Assembly: GCF_002210285.1 (NCBI RefSeq)
Contig: NZ_MWQE01000003.1
Location: 1 to 64,000, forward strand
DNA length: 64,000 nt
Direction of reading: 5' to 3'
Origin: Fibrobacter sp. UWR2
GTDB taxonomy: Bacteria; Fibrobacterota; Fibrobacteria; Fibrobacterales; Fibrobacteraceae
How positions within the stretch are numbered: the stretch's first letter is position 1; every line of letters starts with the position of its first letter. A model generated the notes under the pieces. It saw only the letters and a list, made by a program, of their open reading frames with translations. It did not search any database and was not told the DNA's origin. Shown piece after piece: positions 42,862 to 50,785 of this stretch. Position numbers and translations under genes: made by a program.

Positions 42862-44619
42862 ATGAAGAAGTTGAGAAAGTTAATCCGTATTCCGGAACTG
42901 TATTTGGGCATACTCCTGGTCGTTTTCGGCCTCCTTGCGGCCTCCGATAACGTCGTGGGGAAGAATATTACGATTACCAAGGGTGGGGAGACAAGGCAGA
43001 CCGCCTTCCCGATAATGGAAAAGATGGCGAAGGGGGAGAACTTCCTGGTCGCGTTCGATGTCCGTGCGGCGGATGGCGATTACGACCTGCACATTATTCC
43101 CGATGACTGCGTGCGCCAGATTGTCGTGAACGGCGTGGAAGTCCCGCTCGGCGGGATCGATGGCCTCTGCAACTATTCGAACGGATTTTTCCTGAGACAC
43201 GAACTCTTTGACGGTACCGGCAGGGACCATTTCGAACTGGACCTTAGGAACACGGGCGGTCCGGGCGGCCTGAATGTCGAGATAAGCCATCCGCTTGTCA
43301 GTTCCAATTCTGCGTACAGCGTGATTTTCTGGGTTGTGTTCTGCGGGCTTTGCTTCTGCATCCTGCGCAGACTCCGCGTTCCGGCGGTACCCCTGGTTAT
43401 ACTGATTTGCGGTATCGCCCTGCGAATCGCCTTTACGGAATCGCTCCCGTCGCCGAGCAAGTTCGGACACGATGTGGACGGGCATGTCGCCTACGTGCAG
43501 TATATCGTGGAGAAAGGGTCGATTCCCGATGCCGACGACTGCTGGACATGCTACCATCCGCCGGTCTACTTCGCGAGTGTCTCCCCGGCATGGAGATTCG
43601 CGGGCCTGCTCAACATGACGGGCGATGAGGCGCTCCAGATGGTGAGCCTGTTCTTCTCGTTCATCATACTGATTATGGGATTCTTCGTGCTGCAGAAATG
43701 GCTGTGCGGGACTCCCCTGAATATTGCCACGCTGCTGTGGACCTTCTGGCCGGTGATGATTATCTCGTGCTCGCGAATCGGGAACGACCAGCTCTTCTAT
43801 GTATTCCATATCGTGTGCCTCTGGGGCAGCGTGAAGTATGTGAAGGAACGCGACGGCAGGAGCCTGCTGGTGGCCGCGGTGGCGAGCCTGCTTGCCATCT
43901 GGACAAAGAGCACGGGCGCGATTTCTGTGGGCGTGTGCATGCTTGCTCTCCTGTTCGGGTATTTCGGGCCGGTTGGCTGGCTCAGGCTCAAGAAGACGGA
44001 ACTTGCGGCGATTGCCGTGATGGTTCTGACTGTCGGCGGTTACCTTGTCCATACGCTCATGAGTGATGGCGGCCTGGTCGGGAACGCCAATTCCCTTAAC
44101 CACGGGCTTACCGTCGGCAAGAACATCGTGAATTTCCTTTATATCGACTGGCAGCAGATGATCGGTCATCCGTTTACGAATGCCTGGGACGACGAACTTG
44201 GACGGCAGTACTTCCTGAATTACCTGATGAAGACTTCGCTTTTCGGTGAGTTCGTGCTGTTCAAGCAGGGTGCCGGAGTCACGTTCGCGCAGGCGACGAA
44301 TGTGTCTTTCTTTGTGCTGCTTGCATACGCAATCCGCGGTTTCTGGGTAAAGAAGGTCTCGCGCACGAGCCTGCTGTTCACGGCTCAGATTGTGGCGTTT
44401 GTGCTCGCGGTCGCTTTCCTCCGCTTCAAGTACCCGTATTCGTGCAGCAACGACTTCCGCTTTATCGAACCCGTGCTCCTGTCGGTTATCCCGTTCATGA
44501 CTATGGGCATTTCCGCTCCCGGTTCTTCGACAAAATCCAGGGTCCTGGGCATCACGGCAGCCGTCGTTTTCGCCGTTAGTTCGGTGGTGACGATGTTCTT
44601 TGTGATGGGTAGTTTCTAG
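42862..44619 (+). CDS. Multi-membrane GT-C-type glycosyltransferase
   Basis: This 585-residue integral membrane protein has about a dozen helices. A periplasmic loop follows the first helix (about 30-150). The first large loop after a later helix has FGHDVDGHVAYVQYIVE and CWTCYHPPVYF, the acidic and histidine pattern of GT-C fold (PMT/ArnT-like) enzymes. Those enzymes transfer sugars from polyprenyl phosphate to proteins or lipids outside the membrane. It lies 16 bases after the oxidoreductase and completes the epimerase-GtrA-oxidoreductase-transferase set. Acceptor and donor are not known. Confidence 0.75.
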   Translation: MKKLRKLIRIPELYLGILLVVFGLLAASDNVVGKNITITKGGETRQTAFPIMEKMAKGENFLVAFDVRAADGDYDLHIIPDDCVRQIVVNGVEVPLGGIDGLCNYSNGFFLRHELFDGTGRDHFELDLRNTGGPGGLNVEISHPLVSSNSAYSVIFWVVFCGLCFCILRRLRVPAVPLVILICGIALRIAFTESLPSPSKFGHDVDGHVAYVQYIVEKGSIPDADDCWTCYHPPVYFASVSPAWRFAGLLNMTGDEALQMVSLFFSFIILIMGFFVLQKWLCGTPLNIATLLWTFWPVMIISCSRIGNDQLFYVFHIVCLWGSVKYVKERDGRSLLVAAVASLLAIWTKSTGAISVGVCMLALLFGYFGPVGWLRLKKTELAAIAVMVLTVGGYLVHTLMSDGGLVGNANSLNHGLTVGKNIVNFLYIDWQQMIGHPFTNAWDDELGRQYFLNYLMKTSLFGEFVLFKQGAGVTFAQATNVSFFVLLAYAIRGFWVKKVSRTSLLFTAQIVAFVLAVAFLRFKYPYSCSNDFRFIEPVLLSVIPFMTMGISAPGSSTKSRVLGITAAVVFAVSSVVTMFFVMGSF

Positions 44620-44633
44620 AAAACCAATTTTGT

Positions 44634-44641
44634 ATATTCTA
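44634..44641 (+). promoter_or_regulatory. Promoter -7-like element of the BatC-like operon
   Basis: TATATTCT preceded by AATTTTG. It lies 22 bases before ATG 44664. Confidence 0.45.
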
Positions 44642-44663
44642 TACTCAGTTCAGAGATTTGGAT

Positions 44664-45401
44664 ATGCGATTATTTGTATTACTAGTATGTGTATTGTCGG
44701 CGGCCCTATTGGCGCGCCCGATTAATGACGGCAACAAACTGTTTGCCAAGGGCGACTATGCCGGCGCCCTGGAAAAGTATATGAAGGCCCGCGAGGCCGA
44801 ACCCGCTAACCCGCTCCTGTTCTACAACATCGGTACGTGCCAGTACAGGCTCGGCAACTACGACGAAGCCAAGAAGGAACTCGAGAGCGCCGTGCGCATG
44901 CCGGATAAGAAGATGGCCGCGAAGGCCGCCTACAACCTCGCGAATACGCATTTCCGTATGGGCGAGAAGGCCGCCGAAGGCAGCGAACGCATTGCCGCGT
45001 GGCGCGAGTCGGTTGCTTACTTGAAGAAGGCCATCGACCTCGACAACAATTTCGAGAATGCGAAGAAGAACGTGGAAATTGTCCAGCGCAAGCTGAAGGA
45101 AGAACTCGACAAGCAGAAAGAGAACAAGGACCAGAATCAGGATCAGGACAACAACCAGAAACAGCCGCCGCTTTCCGAGAAGGCGAAGGAAGTCCTGGCG
45201 CGTGCACTCCAGCTTTGCAAGGACGGCAAGTACGCCGAGGCGAAGGAGATGCTCGAGAACCTGATTGCCGAGGACGAGACTGCGGGCCAGCTCAGCGGCC
45301 ACGTGCAGCGTATCGATGACGTCATCGAGATCAAGGCGGGCCGCAAGCCCAAGGCGAAGATTGACGCTAGCAACACCGACAACGACCTGGAGGTAATCTG
45401 A
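44664..45401 (+). CDS. BatC-like TPR protein, first of a pair
   Basis: This 245-residue exported protein has a signal peptide (about 1-17). TPR units follow (DGNKLFAKGDYAGALEKYMKA, FYNIGTCQYRLGNYDEAKKEL, AAYNLANTHFRMGEKA), then a DQNQDQDNNQ stretch, then another helical pair (ARALQLCKDGKYAEAKEMLENL). It resembles the TPR components (BatC/BatE) of the VWA-domain Bat complexes in Bacteroides and spirochaetes. No BatA, BatB, BatD or MoxR gene is adjacent here. ATG 44664 starts the signal peptide cleanly; a TTG two codons earlier is less likely. It overlaps the next gene by one base. Confidence 0.75.
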   Translation: MRLFVLLVCVLSAALLARPINDGNKLFAKGDYAGALEKYMKAREAEPANPLLFYNIGTCQYRLGNYDEAKKELESAVRMPDKKMAAKAAYNLANTHFRMGEKAAEGSERIAAWRESVAYLKKAIDLDNNFENAKKNVEIVQRKLKEELDKQKENKDQNQDQDNNQKQPPLSEKAKEVLARALQLCKDGKYAEAKEMLENLIAEDETAGQLSGHVQRIDDVIEIKAGRKPKAKIDASNTDNDLEVI

Positions 45402-46066
45402 TGAAAAAGATGATGCCTATAGTCGCGGTGCTTTCTCTTGCTGCCGCAGCGTTTGCCGCCCCGAAGAGTGCGAGCGCCTACTACAGCGATGCCGCCTTCC
45501 AGTATATCGAAAACCGTTTGCCCTCTGCCGAGATTACTTGCAACGAAGGCCTGCAATACTACCCGAACGACCAGAAGCTGCAAATGCTCCTTGACCGTAT
45601 TAAAGAGGCCAAGGACGAACAGAAGAACGAGAACAAGAAGAACGACAAGAACCAGGATAACAACCAGGACCAGAATCAGGATCAGAACCAAGATCAGAAT
45701 CAGGACCAAAATAAGGACCAGCAGAACCAGGACCAGAACGGCGATGGCAATTCCAGCGGGTCCGAGAGTTCTTCGAGCCAGGGCGATGACCAGAATCAAG
45801 ACCAGCAGGGCGGCGGCCAGTCCAGCAGCAGCCAGGGCGGTGAAAGTTCCGACAGCAATGGCGGGCAGCAGCCCGAGCCGCAACAGCCTGAAGAGAATTC
45901 CAGCGAAAGCAATGGTGGCGAAGACGAGCAGGAACAGCCCGTGCAGATGGGCGAGATGAGCCCCGAAGAGGCGGCCCAGCTCCTGAAGGATTTCGACGAA
46001 CAGAACGGTGAACGCAAGCCGTGGAAACCCGTCCGCGGCCAGGCCAGACCTGCAAAAGACTGGTAA
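45401..46066 (+). CDS. BatC-like protein with Asp/Gln/Asn-rich repeat, second of a pair
   Basis: This 221-residue exported protein has a signal peptide (about 1-20), a short TPR-like region (YYSDAAFQYIENRLPSAEITCNEGLQYYPNDQKLQMLLDRI), and then about 100 residues of low complexity. The latter begin with repeats of DQNQ/NQDQ, followed by Ser/Gly/Asp/Gln-rich sequence. It ends with an acidic helix (MSPEEAAQLLKDFDEQNGE) and a terminal KDW, a feature of BatC proteins. The repeat DNA is built from CAGAATCAGGAC-like units and could change length by slippage without shifting frame. A terminator follows. Confidence 0.75.
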   Translation: MKKMMPIVAVLSLAAAAFAAPKSASAYYSDAAFQYIENRLPSAEITCNEGLQYYPNDQKLQMLLDRIKEAKDEQKNENKKNDKNQDNNQDQNQDQNQDQNQDQNKDQQNQDQNGDGNSSGSESSSSQGDDQNQDQQGGGQSSSSQGGESSDSNGGQQPEPQQPEENSSESNGGEDEQEQPVQMGEMSPEEAAQLLKDFDEQNGERKPWKPVRGQARPAKDW

Positions 46067-46094
46067 GGTCAACCGAAATCGACCTCAGTATGTC

Positions 46095-46121
46095 ATCCCC
46101 GACCTGGTCGGGGATCTTTTT
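46095..46121 (+). terminator. Rho-independent terminator after the BatC-like pair
   Basis: ATCCCCGAC, loop CTG, GTCGGGGAT, then C and five T: a perfect nine-pair stem. The T-run merges into the promoter-like element of the expansin gene. Confidence 0.9.
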
Positions 46122-46129
46122 TATATTGT
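46122..46129 (+). promoter_or_regulatory. Promoter -7-like element ending 5 bases before ATG 46135
   Basis: TATATTGT directly follows the terminator T-run, then ATTAC, then ATG. No ribosome binding site is present. Confidence 0.5.
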
Positions 46130-46134
46130 ATTAC

Positions 46135-47196
46135 ATGAGACTTTATGTCCTTGTTTTTTTATGTGCGCTTTTGACTGCGGCGTTTGTCGCCTGCGGTGAC
46201 GATTCCAGTTCCGGTACGGATGCCTCAGTTACGGAAAGTTCATCGGAGCAGGCTCTGTCGAGTTCCGCGCTGTCGCCTGAACGTTCGTCTTCGAGTGTCG
46301 CACCGGTATCGAGTTCCGCCGAGGTCGAGTCGTCGAGTTCGGAGACGCCGGCATCGAGCGATACTCCCGAATCCAGTTCCGGCGACGTTTCCAGTTCCAG
46401 CGAAACGGGGCCCGAATCTAGCAGCAGCGAAACTGCTCCGGAATCTTCCGAAGATGACGGCGACGATGGCAAGTGCACCGACTGCGATAGCTATACGGCA
46501 GCCGACCCGGAACTCACTGAAAACGGCGGCAAGGGTTCCGTGACTACCTACGGGAGCATTACCGCAAAAGAAACGAGCCTCGGTGGTGCCTGCAACTATG
46601 GACAAACGAATATCCAGTATTACGCGGCTATCCATGTGAATGTTTCTTCGGGTGATGACAAGGGCCCGTGGGATGGCGGTGCGGCCTGCGGTGGCTGCGT
46701 TCGCGTGAAGGCGAAGACTCCCGATGGCTGGAAGCGTGTGACGGTACGCATTACCGACCGCTGTCCCGACGCGAATTGCGGTGTCGACCTGGGCGGAGCT
46801 CCTGCTGCCGATATCATGGGCGACCGCGTGGGCCGTTACTATGGCGAATGGGAGTTCGTGAGTTGCGAAGGCGTCGATGGCGTGTGGGGCGATTCTACGT
46901 CGCTCTGGGTCAAGGAAGGCGCAAGCACTTTCTGGAGCATTGTCCAGGTGCGTAACCCGAAGGACATGGTCAAGTCCATCACGATTTACGGGGTCGATAC
47001 GAACGATTTTTATGAACTTGAAATGGTCGTCGGCACAGAAAACTTCTGGACGGTTCCGCAGGGAGTCTTGCAGACGGACAACCGCTACCGCGTCGTGGTG
47101 AAGTATCGCACCGGCAACGACGACGAATGGCATATCAAGGGCTCCGAACTCGCTGTACCCGAGGCGAACCTGTATCTGTACGAACATCGGGAATAG
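46135..47196 (+). CDS. Lipoprotein expansin (DPBB plus CBM63-like)
   Basis: This 353-residue protein begins with a lipobox (AAFVACGDD, Cys at about 20) and a serine/Glu/Pro-rich linker of about 100 residues. An expansin module follows. The six-stranded double-psi beta-barrel has GACNYGQTNIQYYAAIHV, CGGCVRVKAK, VTVRITDRCPDANCGVDLGGAPAADI, with the key Asp of the DL-x-x-x-A motif. The second domain (STFWSIVQVRNPKDMVKSITI to the end) resembles CBM63. Expansins loosen cellulose-xyloglucan contacts without hydrolysis. Tethering through a lipid anchor and a long linker is unusual compared with free bacterial expansins and would keep it on the cell surface. Confidence 0.9.
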   Translation: MRLYVLVFLCALLTAAFVACGDDSSSGTDASVTESSSEQALSSSALSPERSSSSVAPVSSSAEVESSSSETPASSDTPESSSGDVSSSSETGPESSSSETAPESSEDDGDDGKCTDCDSYTAADPELTENGGKGSVTTYGSITAKETSLGGACNYGQTNIQYYAAIHVNVSSGDDKGPWDGGAACGGCVRVKAKTPDGWKRVTVRITDRCPDANCGVDLGGAPAADIMGDRVGRYYGEWEFVSCEGVDGVWGDSTSLWVKEGASTFWSIVQVRNPKDMVKSITIYGVDTNDFYELEMVVGTENFWTVPQGVLQTDNRYRVVVKYRTGNDDEWHIKGSELAVPEANLYLYEHRE

Positions 47197-47203
47197 GTTT
47201 TTA

Positions 47204-47211
47204 TACATTTG
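47204..47211 (+). promoter_or_regulatory. Promoter element TACATTTG ending 8 bases before ATG 47220
   Basis: An exact TAnnTTTG match after GGTTTTTA. The intervening bases (GAAAAGAT) carry at most a weak ribosome site. Confidence 0.5.
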
Positions 47212-47219
47212 GAAAAGAT

Positions 47220-49025
47220 ATGCCGAGAAAGAAGACTAACCGCGCGATGCTTTCGGGACTAACCGCCGCCATGATGATTGTCATGTTGGTCGGCTCGATG
47301 GCAATCATCAAGCTTACCGCCGTTTTGGGCCCTACATCGTATTTCCTCTTTATCGCGCTTTTCCTTGTTGTCGTACTCATCGGATTTCACATATGGACCC
47401 GCTTCCGCTCGAACGAGACGGCGCAGCAGGTTGCCGACCTGATGAAAGAGGCGCTGACTTCTCCGCTGGAACATTCCCTGGCGGGCGATACGCAGTATGC
47501 CGTCGCCGTGAGGCAGGATGGCACGATAAACCCGAAACTCACGAAGTACATGACGAGGTTCGCACCGACGGTGAATGCCATCTCGACATTCTTCAAGGAC
47601 TTCATCCACTACGATGGTGTGGCCGAAATCCTGCGCAAGCATTTTGAATTGGGCGAGGGCAACGACACGTTCCAGGAACTTTCGACCATTTTCCTTTCGG
47701 ATGTCGTCTACCTTTCTGAAAAACTCGGGCACGAGATGAGCCTCGACGAGTTCGAGTCGTGCGGTTTTGTTTCGCTGCTGTTGCGCCTGCGTACGAATGC
47801 TCCGGCTTCTACGGACTGGAACCGCCTTGTACTCCAGTCGTTTGTCGATAAGGAAATCGAGATGGGTCCCTTGGTCCAGAGTCTAGAGATGAACCATGCT
47901 CAGCTCGAATCTACGGGTGAACTTTTCTTGTTTGCTGCCATCTTCGGAGGATACTCTCCGGATGCGGTGCGTAAGTACATGCGTCTCATGTACGACTATT
48001 CTGCGGCGCTCGCGAACATCGACGGTGCGCTCACTCCCGACGAGGTGCAATGGTTGCAGTATTTGGAACGCTATATCGGGAACAACCGCTCGGCTGCGCG
48101 CCGTACGGGGTTCGTGAAGTGCTCTACGCGCACGGTGAACTACAAGAATACTCCTCTGAAGGAGGCTGTCGCCCGGAACATGCGTCCCAGGAAAGAGGAT
48201 CATGTCCCGAATGGCGAGGCGGTGAAAAAGCTTGATTCGCTTATTGGACTTTCGACGGTGAAGAAGGAAGTTGTCACGTTCTACAACTTCATCCGCGTAC
48301 AGAATGAACGCAAGAAGAAGGGCCTTTCTGTCCCTCCGACTTCGTACCACTTGGTATTTTCCGGGAATCCCGGAACGGGCAAGACGACGATTGCGCGTAT
48401 CATGGCCGAGATTTTCAAGGACCTGGGCGTGCTCGCGAAGGGCCACCTGGTCGAGGCGACGCGCGCGGATCTGGTTGCCGGTTACATGGGGCAGACCGCC
48501 ATCAAGACGAATAAGGTAATCGACGAGGCCCTGGACGGCGTATTGTTTATCGACGAGGCCTATACGCTTGCAAGGAGCGCCGAGAACGACTACGGTCAAG
48601 AAGCGATAGATACGCTCCTGAAGCGCATGGAAGACGACCGCGAGAGACTGGTGGTCATCATCGCCGGTTACACCGAGGAAATCAAGCGCTTCGTGAACTC
48701 GAACCCGGGTCTCTCTTCGCGATTCAACAGGTATATTAACTTCCCCGATTACACAGAAGACGAACTTGCGCAGATCTTCAGGTCGTTCCTTTCGAAATAC
48801 GATTACAAGATGGGCGAAGCTGCCTCTGCCACCATGAAGCGCTGTATTGCCGATGCGGTGCGTGAGAAGGACAGCCGGTTCGGCAACGGACGCTTTGTAC
48901 GCAACCTGTTCGAGAAGGTTATCGAGAAGCAGGCGAATCGCCTTGCCGCCTCGCCGGACTTGAGCAGGGCCGATGTGAGCTACCTTACTGTGCAGGATTT
49001 CGAACAGGTTATTCCACGGCATTAG
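47220..49025 (+). CDS. Membrane-anchored CbxX/SpoVK-type AAA+ ATPase
   Basis: This 601-residue protein begins with two closely spaced membrane helices (about 12-34 and 39-58). A helical cytoplasmic region follows (about 60-320), then a CbxX/CfqX-type AAA+ domain (about 340-600). Walker A is GNPGTGKT (382-389). Walker B is VLFIDEAYTL, the arginine-containing LSSRFNRYINFPDY is the sensor/finger region, and GNGRFVRNLFEK is sensor 2. Related enzymes remodel Rubisco (CbbX) or act in type VII secretion and sporulation, mostly without membrane helices. The target here is unknown. The next gene, 22 bases on, is a Y-family polymerase. Confidence 0.88.
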   Translation: MPRKKTNRAMLSGLTAAMMIVMLVGSMAIIKLTAVLGPTSYFLFIALFLVVVLIGFHIWTRFRSNETAQQVADLMKEALTSPLEHSLAGDTQYAVAVRQDGTINPKLTKYMTRFAPTVNAISTFFKDFIHYDGVAEILRKHFELGEGNDTFQELSTIFLSDVVYLSEKLGHEMSLDEFESCGFVSLLLRLRTNAPASTDWNRLVLQSFVDKEIEMGPLVQSLEMNHAQLESTGELFLFAAIFGGYSPDAVRKYMRLMYDYSAALANIDGALTPDEVQWLQYLERYIGNNRSAARRTGFVKCSTRTVNYKNTPLKEAVARNMRPRKEDHVPNGEAVKKLDSLIGLSTVKKEVVTFYNFIRVQNERKKKGLSVPPTSYHLVFSGNPGTGKTTIARIMAEIFKDLGVLAKGHLVEATRADLVAGYMGQTAIKTNKVIDEALDGVLFIDEAYTLARSAENDYGQEAIDTLLKRMEDDRERLVVIIAGYTEEIKRFVNSNPGLSSRFNRYINFPDYTEDELAQIFRSFLSKYDYKMGEAASATMKRCIADAVREKDSRFGNGRFVRNLFEKVIEKQANRLAASPDLSRADVSYLTVQDFEQVIPRH

Positions 49026-49047
49026 CCCTGAGAATTCAAGGACGCGT

Positions 49048-50433
49048 ATGGCCCGCACGTATGCTGCCATAGACCTCAAGTCTTTTTTCGCCTCGGTGGA
49101 ATGTATCCTCCGGGGCCTGGATCCGCTGAAGGCGAAGCTCGTGGTGGCCGACGAAAGCCGCACCGAGAAGACGATTTGCCTTGCGGTGACGCCTGCGCTC
49201 AAGGCCTACGGGATTCCGGGACGTGCCCGCCTTTTCGAGGTGAACCAGAAGGTGCGCGAGGTGGAACGCCGTACGGGCGAGAAGGTCGAATTCCTGATTG
49301 CCAAGCCGCAGATGGCGAAGTACGTGGAGTATTCCACGAAGGTTTACAACGTTTATCTGAAGTACGTGAGCGCCGAGGATATCCATGCCTATTCCATCGA
49401 CGAGTGCTTCTTGGATTTGACGCGTTACCTTAAGTTGTACAAAAAATCGGCAAGGGAACTGGTAAAGACGATTATCCAGGATGTTTTTACGACTACGGGG
49501 ATTACGGCGACGGGCGGAATCGGCACGAACCTTTACCTGTGCAAGATTGCGATGGATATCATGGCGAAGCATGTGGATGCCGACGAAGATGGCGTGCGCA
49601 TCGCGGAACTTGACGAGATGAGCTACCGCAGGCAGCTGTGGTCGCACCAGCCGATAACGAGTTTTTGGCAGGTGGGGCGCGGGATTGCGGCGCGCTTGGA
49701 AAAGTGCTACTTGAATGGTGGGCGTGGAATCCGCACGATGGGCGACCTTGCGCGCGCCAGTGTCAAAAGTCCCGAAGCGTTGTACAAGATGTTCGGCGTG
49801 AATGCGGAGATTTTGATTGACCATGCCTGGGGTTACGAGCCCTGCACGATTGCCGACATCAAGAAGGCGAAGCCGCGCAGCCAGAGTACGGGCGAGGGCC
49901 AGGTTCTGCAGGATCCGTACAGCTTCGAGAAGGCACGCCTTGTGGTACGCGAGATGGTAGATACCGTCTCGATGACGCTGGTATCGCATGACCTGGTGAC
50001 GAATGCGTTGGTGCTTACGGTGGGTTATGACCGCGAGAACGTGGATAAGGGAATTTACCATGGCGAGACCGTGGTGGATTTTTATGGACGGACAATTCCG
50101 AAGCCTGCTCACGGGACAGCGAACATCGGCTACTATACGAGTTCGCAGGCTGTGATGGCGGAAGCCGTGATGAAACTTTTTGACCGCATCGTGAACCCGG
50201 AACTGACGGTGCGCCGCCTGAACCTGGTGGCGGCGGACATCGTGGACGCGAGTTACGAGCAGTACGACCTGTTTACCGATGTGCAGAAACAGCAGCGCGA
50301 AAAGAAACGCCTGAAGGCCGAACTCCTTATCAAGAAACGTTTTGGCAAGAATGCCATCGTGAAGGGCATGGACTTGCAGGAGGGGGCAACTACCATCGAG
50401 CGTAACGGGCAAATCGGAGGTCACCGTGCGTGA
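49048..50433 (+). CDS. Y-family DNA polymerase (UmuC/UvrX-like)
   Basis: This 461-residue lesion-bypass polymerase has the first metal-binding block YAAIDLKSFFASVEC (Asp at 9), then VAVDES-type VVADESRTEKTI. The catalytic YSIDECFLDLTRY and a GGIGTNLYLCKIAMDIMAK fingers/thumb region follow. The C-terminal little-finger domain ends with a Lys/Arg-rich tail. It is closer in layout to the UvrX/YqjW-type polymerases of Gram-positive bacteria and their mobile elements than to E. coli UmuC. The small gene at 50426 overlaps it by eight bases, as the YolD partner does in that group. No LexA-box-like palindrome is obvious upstream. Confidence 0.93.
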   Translation: MARTYAAIDLKSFFASVECILRGLDPLKAKLVVADESRTEKTICLAVTPALKAYGIPGRARLFEVNQKVREVERRTGEKVEFLIAKPQMAKYVEYSTKVYNVYLKYVSAEDIHAYSIDECFLDLTRYLKLYKKSARELVKTIIQDVFTTTGITATGGIGTNLYLCKIAMDIMAKHVDADEDGVRIAELDEMSYRRQLWSHQPITSFWQVGRGIAARLEKCYLNGGRGIRTMGDLARASVKSPEALYKMFGVNAEILIDHAWGYEPCTIADIKKAKPRSQSTGEGQVLQDPYSFEKARLVVREMVDTVSMTLVSHDLVTNALVLTVGYDRENVDKGIYHGETVVDFYGRTIPKPAHGTANIGYYTSSQAVMAEAVMKLFDRIVNPELTVRRLNLVAADIVDASYEQYDLFTDVQKQQREKKRLKAELLIKKRFGKNAIVKGMDLQEGATTIERNGQIGGHRA

Positions 50434-50647
50434 CGACTACAGGGACATCATCGACTTGCCGTACCCGCGGAATGACTGGAACTTCCTCATGAAACATCCG
50501 CGCATGAGCGTGGCGGACCGTGCAAAGATTTTCCATCCGTTCGCTGCGTTGCGCGGACATGCGGAGGCGCTTGATGCGACCGCGGAACGCAAGCAGGATG
50601 CGGTCGAGAACGAGTTTACTCTTGACGATCAGGATTTTGGCGCGTGA
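50426..50647 (+). CDS. YolD-like small protein, partner of the Y-family polymerase
   Basis: This 73-residue protein starts at GTG inside the last codons of the polymerase gene. It carries YRDIIDLPYP near the start, then HPRMSVADRAKIFHPFAALRGHAEAL, the central pattern of YolD-like proteins that follow Y-family polymerases in Firmicutes. The acidic C-terminus has no domain I know. Function is unproven; YolD-like proteins have been proposed to replace UmuD as polymerase partners. The overlap indicates translational coupling. The upstream GGAGG in the polymerase coding sequence serves as ribosome site. Confidence 0.8.
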   Translation: MRDDYRDIIDLPYPRNDWNFLMKHPRMSVADRAKIFHPFAALRGHAEALDATAERKQDAVENEFTLDDQDFGA

Positions 50648-50671
50648 TTTTGCAAATGACGAAAATGTACT

Positions 50672-50692
50672 GTTATAGGCAGAATCTATAAC
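50672..50692. promoter_or_regulatory. Perfect inverted repeat, possible operator
   Basis: GTTATAG (50672-50678), seven bases, CTATAAC (50686-50692). It lies about 32 bases upstream of a possible -35 (TTGTAA, 50724-50729) of the permease gene, a usual place for an activator site. Confidence 0.4.
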
Positions 50693-50746
50693 CCTGTATA
50701 AGAAAGTAGTATTGTTGCTGGCCTTGTAATGCAGGGACCGCATTTC

Positions 50747-50754
50747 TATTTTTG
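50747..50754 (+). promoter_or_regulatory. Promoter of the permease gene
   Basis: TATTTTTG is an exact TAnnTTTG match, with TTGTAA 17 bases upstream. The leader of about 25 bases carries GGAGG, six bases before ATG 50786. Confidence 0.55.
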
Positions 50755-50785
50755 CGCCGTCTTTAGAACCTCATGGAGGTGCATC

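Noticed and set aside
50648-50785. TPP or other vitamin riboswitch before the NCS1 permease
   Set aside because: None of the conserved TPP-aptamer segments are present; only an inverted repeat and a normal promoter are seen.
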